DNA from: UBA10365 sp041441915
GTDB taxonomy: Bacteria > Pseudomonadota > Alphaproteobacteria > Rhodobacterales > Rhodobacteraceae
Length of the DNA stretch: 64,000 nt
Assembly (NCBI GenBank): GCA_041441915.1
Contig: JASDRS010000017.1
Location: 103,660-167,659, forward strand
Direction: 5' to 3'
A program made the position numbers and the translations under genes. Positions 61,490 to 64,000 of the stretch are shown in pieces. How positions within the stretch are numbered: position 1 is the first letter of the stretch; every line of letters begins with the position of its first letter. The notes below the pieces were generated by a model, which worked only from the letters and a program-made list of their open reading frames with translations, made no database searches and was not told the origin of the DNA.

Positions 61490-62368
61490 TTAATCTAAAA
61501 AGGCACGCAGTTCTTCTGATTGCCCTTCAAGCCCGCGGCGTAATTTTTTAAAGGCAGCAGCTTCAAGTTGGCGCACACGCTCTTTGGACAGCTTAAGCTC
61601 TTGGCCTAGGGATTCCAAAGTGCGACTTTCATCGCGCAGTTTGCGTTCGATCACGATAAAACGTTCGCGTGCATTAAGATTACCCATTGCCGTCACCAGC
61701 CAGTGGCGCAGTTGCACTTGATCATGTGCTGCACCCACCACTTCGGCGGGTTGCATGGCGTCGTCTTCTAATGTGTCGATCCAAGTGCGCCCATCGTCGT
61801 CATGTGACTGCTGCGCGTTCAATGAATAATCTGACCCTGAAAGACGGCCATCCATCATTTCTACATCAGAAAGCGACACGCCAACTTCACTGGCAATACG
61901 CGCGCGCAACTGATGCCCGTCAAGGCTTTCGCCCAATGCCGAGGTGTCGCGTTCGATTTGAGCTTGAACGCGGCGCATATTAAAAAAAAGAGATTTTTGG
62001 CTCCTGGTTGAACCTGTTCGCACCATGGACCAGTTGCGCATGACATAGTCTTGGATGCTGGCCTTGATCCACCAGACCGCATATGTAGAAAACCGCAAAC
62101 CGCGATCTGGGTCGAATTTCTCAGCTGCTTTCATCAACCCTAAGGATGCTTCTTGAATAAGGTCATTCATTGGCGCACCGTAGCGGCGAAACTTAGATGC
62201 CATCGAAATCGCGAGGCGCATATAGGCGGTGATTAAGCGGTGTAAAGCTTGCTCGTCGCGTTGATCGCGCCATGCAAATGCTAGACGCAATTCTGTCTCG
62301 GCATCAAGCAATTCTGCTTTCATTGCTTGGCGTGTCATTTTTTGATCGGTATAACCGTCTAAAGCCAT
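61490..62368 (-). CDS. rpoH: RpoH-type (sigma-32 family) sigma factor
   Basis: Alternative sigma factor for heat-shock or oxidative-stress promoters, 292 residues from ATG 62368 with AAGGA eight bases upstream. Region 2 is visible in LITAYMRLAISMASKFRRYG, DLIQEASLGLMKAAEKFDP and GLRFSTYAVWWIKASIQDYV. The RpoH box, normally Q(R/K)KLFFNLR, appears as SQKSLFFNMRR. Region 4 helix-turn-helix is RTLESLGQELKLSKERVRQLE. Rhodobacterales usually have two RpoH proteins; position beside coaBC recalls RpoHII, but the assignment is from memory of gene order. It diverges from cobU. Confidence 0.9.
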   Translation of the reverse strand: MALDGYTDQKMTRQAMKAELLDAETELRLAFAWRDQRDEQALHRLITAYMRLAISMASKFRRYGAPMNDLIQEASLGLMKAAEKFDPDRGLRFSTYAVWWIKASIQDYVMRNWSMVRTGSTRSQKSLFFNMRRVQAQIERDTSALGESLDGHQLRARIASEVGVSLSDVEMMDGRLSGSDYSLNAQQSHDDDGRTWIDTLEDDAMQPAEVVGAAHDQVQLRHWLVTAMGNLNARERFIVIERKLRDESRTLESLGQELKLSKERVRQLEAAAFKKLRRGLEGQSEELRAFLD

Positions 62369-62408
62369 GACAACATCCTTTGGCAACTTTACTCTTTTAC
62401 GGGATAGA

Positions 62409-62960
62409 TCAGTGATTGGATCAAAACTATTTCAAGGGCCCTTGCCTGCGCTGAGCCTGGTGATAGGTGGTGCGCGCTCTGGCAAGTCGCGCTTGGCTGA
62501 AGCGCTGGTAAAAGATAGTGCTAGGCCAAGGGTTTATATCGCTACGGCACAAGCTTGGGATGATGAGATGCGTGCAAAAATTGCGGCCCACCAGCAAGAT
62601 CGCGACGCGGATTGGCAAACGATCGAGGCTCCTTTAGATGTGGCCGCAGTCCTTACAAAAGTGACGCCTGATCAGGTGATTCTTTTGGACTGTGCCACGC
62701 TGTGGTTGAGCAATCACCTTTTGGCCAACCATGACCTTGGCGCGCAAGTGGTTGCACTGCGCAAAGCCCTGAAAATCTGTGTGGCCCCCGTTGTTGTGGT
62801 TAGCAATGAGGTGGGCTGGTCTATCGTGCCCGACAACGCTCTTGCGCGGCAATTCCAAAATGCACAAGGGCTTCTAAACCAGGATTTGGCGCAAGATGCA
62901 GACTTGGTTCTAGCTGTTATGGCAGGATTACCGTTGATGCTTAAGGTGCCCATGGCATGA
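62409..62960 (+). CDS. cobU: Adenosylcobinamide kinase / guanylyltransferase
   Basis: Phosphorylates adenosylcobinamide and adds GMP on the way to adenosylcobalamin. The protein is about 183 residues from GTG 62409. The P-loop is SLVIGGARSGKSRLAEALV, then VYIATAQAWDDEMRAKIAAH, LLDCATLWLSNHLL and SNEVGWSIVPDNALARQFQ, typical of CobU. The start is uncertain: ATG 62367 in frame would overlap rpoH, and TTG 62442 fits the usual family start LPALSLVIGG but has a ribosome site too close. ATGA overlap with the phosphatase gene. Confidence 0.92.
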   Translation, partial: SVIGSKLFQGPLPALSLVIGGARSGKSRLAEALVKDSARPRVYIATAQAWDDEMRAKIAAHQQDRDADWQTIEAPLDVAAVLTKVTPDQVILLDCATLWLSNHLLANHDLGAQVVALRKALKICVAPVVVVSNEVGWSIVPDNALARQFQNAQGLLNQDLAQDADLVLAVMAGLPLMLKVPMA

Positions 62961-63550
62961 CCGCGCAGCATACCCGCTTTTATCTGGTGCGCCATGGACC
63001 GACGCATGCCAAAACCATGTTAGGTTGGACGGACCGCCCGGCAGATCTGACTGATTCTGCCGCCCTTTTTCGCCTTAGGGATAATTTGCCGCAAACAGCT
63101 ATGATGATCTCGTCTGATCTTATCCGCGCCACTGCTACGGCGGATGCGCTGCAAGGCTCGTTTTATCAGCGCTTGCCCCATGATCCTAATCTGCGTGAAC
63201 TTAATTTTGGGGATTGGGAAGATCAAACCCACGCTGAAGTTGATATCCATTCACCCGAATTGTTGCGCGCTTTTTGGGTTGATGCAGGTGACATATCCCC
63301 GCCCAACGGCGACAGTTGGAACCAAATGGCGTTGCGTGTATCCCAAACAATTGATCGTTTGGCAGCAAATCATGCAGGCCAGAACATCGTCGTCGTGGCT
63401 CATTTTGGCGCGATTTTGGCAACTGTGCAACATGCACTTCAGTCCGATGTGCAAGCGGTTTTTGCCCATCGGATTGAAAATCTTTCAGTTACCCAGCTGT
63501 CCTATTGGCGGGGTCAATGGACTGTTGATAGGATTAATTTTTGCCCCTAA
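62957..63550 (+). CDS. CobC-like histidine phosphatase
   Basis: Phosphoglycerate-mutase-fold phosphatase of 197 residues. RHG motif YLVRHGPTHAKTMLGWTDRP with the phospho-His, ISSDLIRATATADALQ, LRELNFGDWEDQTHAEVDIH with the acid, and VVVAHFGAILATVQHALQ with the second His are present. Because it follows cobU with an ATGA overlap it probably acts as alpha-ribazole phosphatase in the nucleotide-loop part of B12 synthesis; other small phosphates cannot be excluded. Confidence 0.85.
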   Translation: MTAQHTRFYLVRHGPTHAKTMLGWTDRPADLTDSAALFRLRDNLPQTAMMISSDLIRATATADALQGSFYQRLPHDPNLRELNFGDWEDQTHAEVDIHSPELLRAFWVDAGDISPPNGDSWNQMALRVSQTIDRLAANHAGQNIVVVAHFGAILATVQHALQSDVQAVFAHRIENLSVTQLSYWRGQWTVDRINFCP

Positions 63551-64000
63551 TCTAATGTAATTTTATAAATTTATTATATTTTAGCAATTGGCAATTATGC
63601 CTATTCGGACTAGAGTCTACTCGGCTGGCTTTTGTTTTATGGCCTTGGCATTCCCGTTTAAACTGAGTTTGGCGCACTTTATACTGATGCTTTCCCTAAG
63701 CTTTTAGCTTAGCTCTAACTGGTCGTAAACATGTAAGTCTTTGGACCCCAATTTTATTCCGTAACCCTAAGAGAAATAATAAAATTTGTATTTGACGGTC
63801 TTACAGCATCATTTGTGGGGCCGCCCTGATGTAACCTACCTAGAGTGCGCGGGAAGATCGCAGATCTGTTATAGGCTAAGAAAGTGCACTGTCCTCCCAG
63901 CAAACTCTAAATTTTTTAAATTTACTTGGCACATAAAAAAATGGCAAAGTTTTTATCATTATGCTCTTTGAAGGTTAGTTTTATTTTGCTCGAACTCAAC
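63551..64000. other. AT-rich gene-free end of window
   Basis: No supported gene in the last 450 bases. A perfect inverted repeat CTAAGCT-TTT-AGCTTAG sits at 63696-63712, about 145 bases after the phosphatase stop. A plus-strand frame at 63786-63971 has no ribosome site, an unlikely composition and no known family, so it is not called. Confidence 0.45.

Noticed and set aside
63786..63971. Frame of 61 codons near the right end
   Set aside because: No ribosome site, unusual composition and no family.
1..64000. CRISPR array, prophage, insertion sequence or integron
   Set aside because: No repeat-spacer pattern, transposase, integrase or terminal inverted repeat was seen at any scale.

Overview
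The window looks like chromosomal DNA of an alphaproteobacterium of the order Rhodobacterales, probably a marine Roseobacter-clade lineage with a fairly balanced base composition. The inference rests on the gene families (DUF1489, DUF1150, DUF2125, YdcH/DUF465, TIGR02186, TIGR01459, RpoH next to coaBC), on short-form HisG with HisZ beside hisS, on the atpHAGDC order without atpB/E/F, and on an AdoCbl-dependent NrdJ. Genes are packed tightly, with many ATGA-type overlaps. No rRNA, tRNA, CRISPR array, phage or insertion sequence was found. The content is almost all core metabolism.

Layout: 1-4.9 kb carries a partial AbrB-type membrane protein and slyX (minus), then hisS-hisZ-hisG (plus) and a DUF1489 gene. 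5.0-8.4 kb has nrdJ and rpsD. 8.5-15.0 kb has hisC-tyrA, a DUF2125 gene, a ChaC-type cyclotransferase and a MotA/TolQ-like plus MotB/OmpA-like pair. 15.0-19.2 kb has clpA, gloB and a methyltransferase. 19.5-24.3 kb is the F1 ATP synthase operon. 24.4-29.9 kb is a minus-strand run (prs, threonine aldolase, YcgN, ribF, a HAD hydrolase, Mn-dependent pyrophosphatase). 30.0-32.2 kb is groESL under a CIRCE operator. 33.0-40.5 kb is the phosphate regulon: phoR divergent from pstSCAB-phoU-phoB, with a Pho box before pstS.

40.5-51.4 kb has purEK, a YdcH protein, a decayed hsp20 pseudogene followed by an intact DUF1150 gene, trxB/Lrp, pgeF-midA-lgt, ubiK, a YbjN protein, proC, a tRNA-binding protein, a 2-hydroxyacid dehydrogenase and a glutathione transferase. 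51.9-58.4 kb has a TIGR02186/TauE-SafE pair and a four-gene BMP-type (probably nucleoside) ABC importer. 58.5-63.6 kb has nfu-tsaB-rimI, coaBC, an RpoH sigma factor, cobU and a CobC-like phosphatase.

Three themes connect genes. Phosphate starvation is complete as a regulatory unit (sensor, regulator, transporter, PhoU and operator). Proteostasis and heat stress are represented by groESL with CIRCE, clpA, an RpoH-type sigma factor and a dead hsp20. Cobalamin links NrdJ, which needs AdoCbl, to two late B12 genes. The most unusual items are the hsp20 pseudogene with four frame changes and the stator-like pair with a very long periplasmic coiled coil. I did not find a clearly new multigene system.
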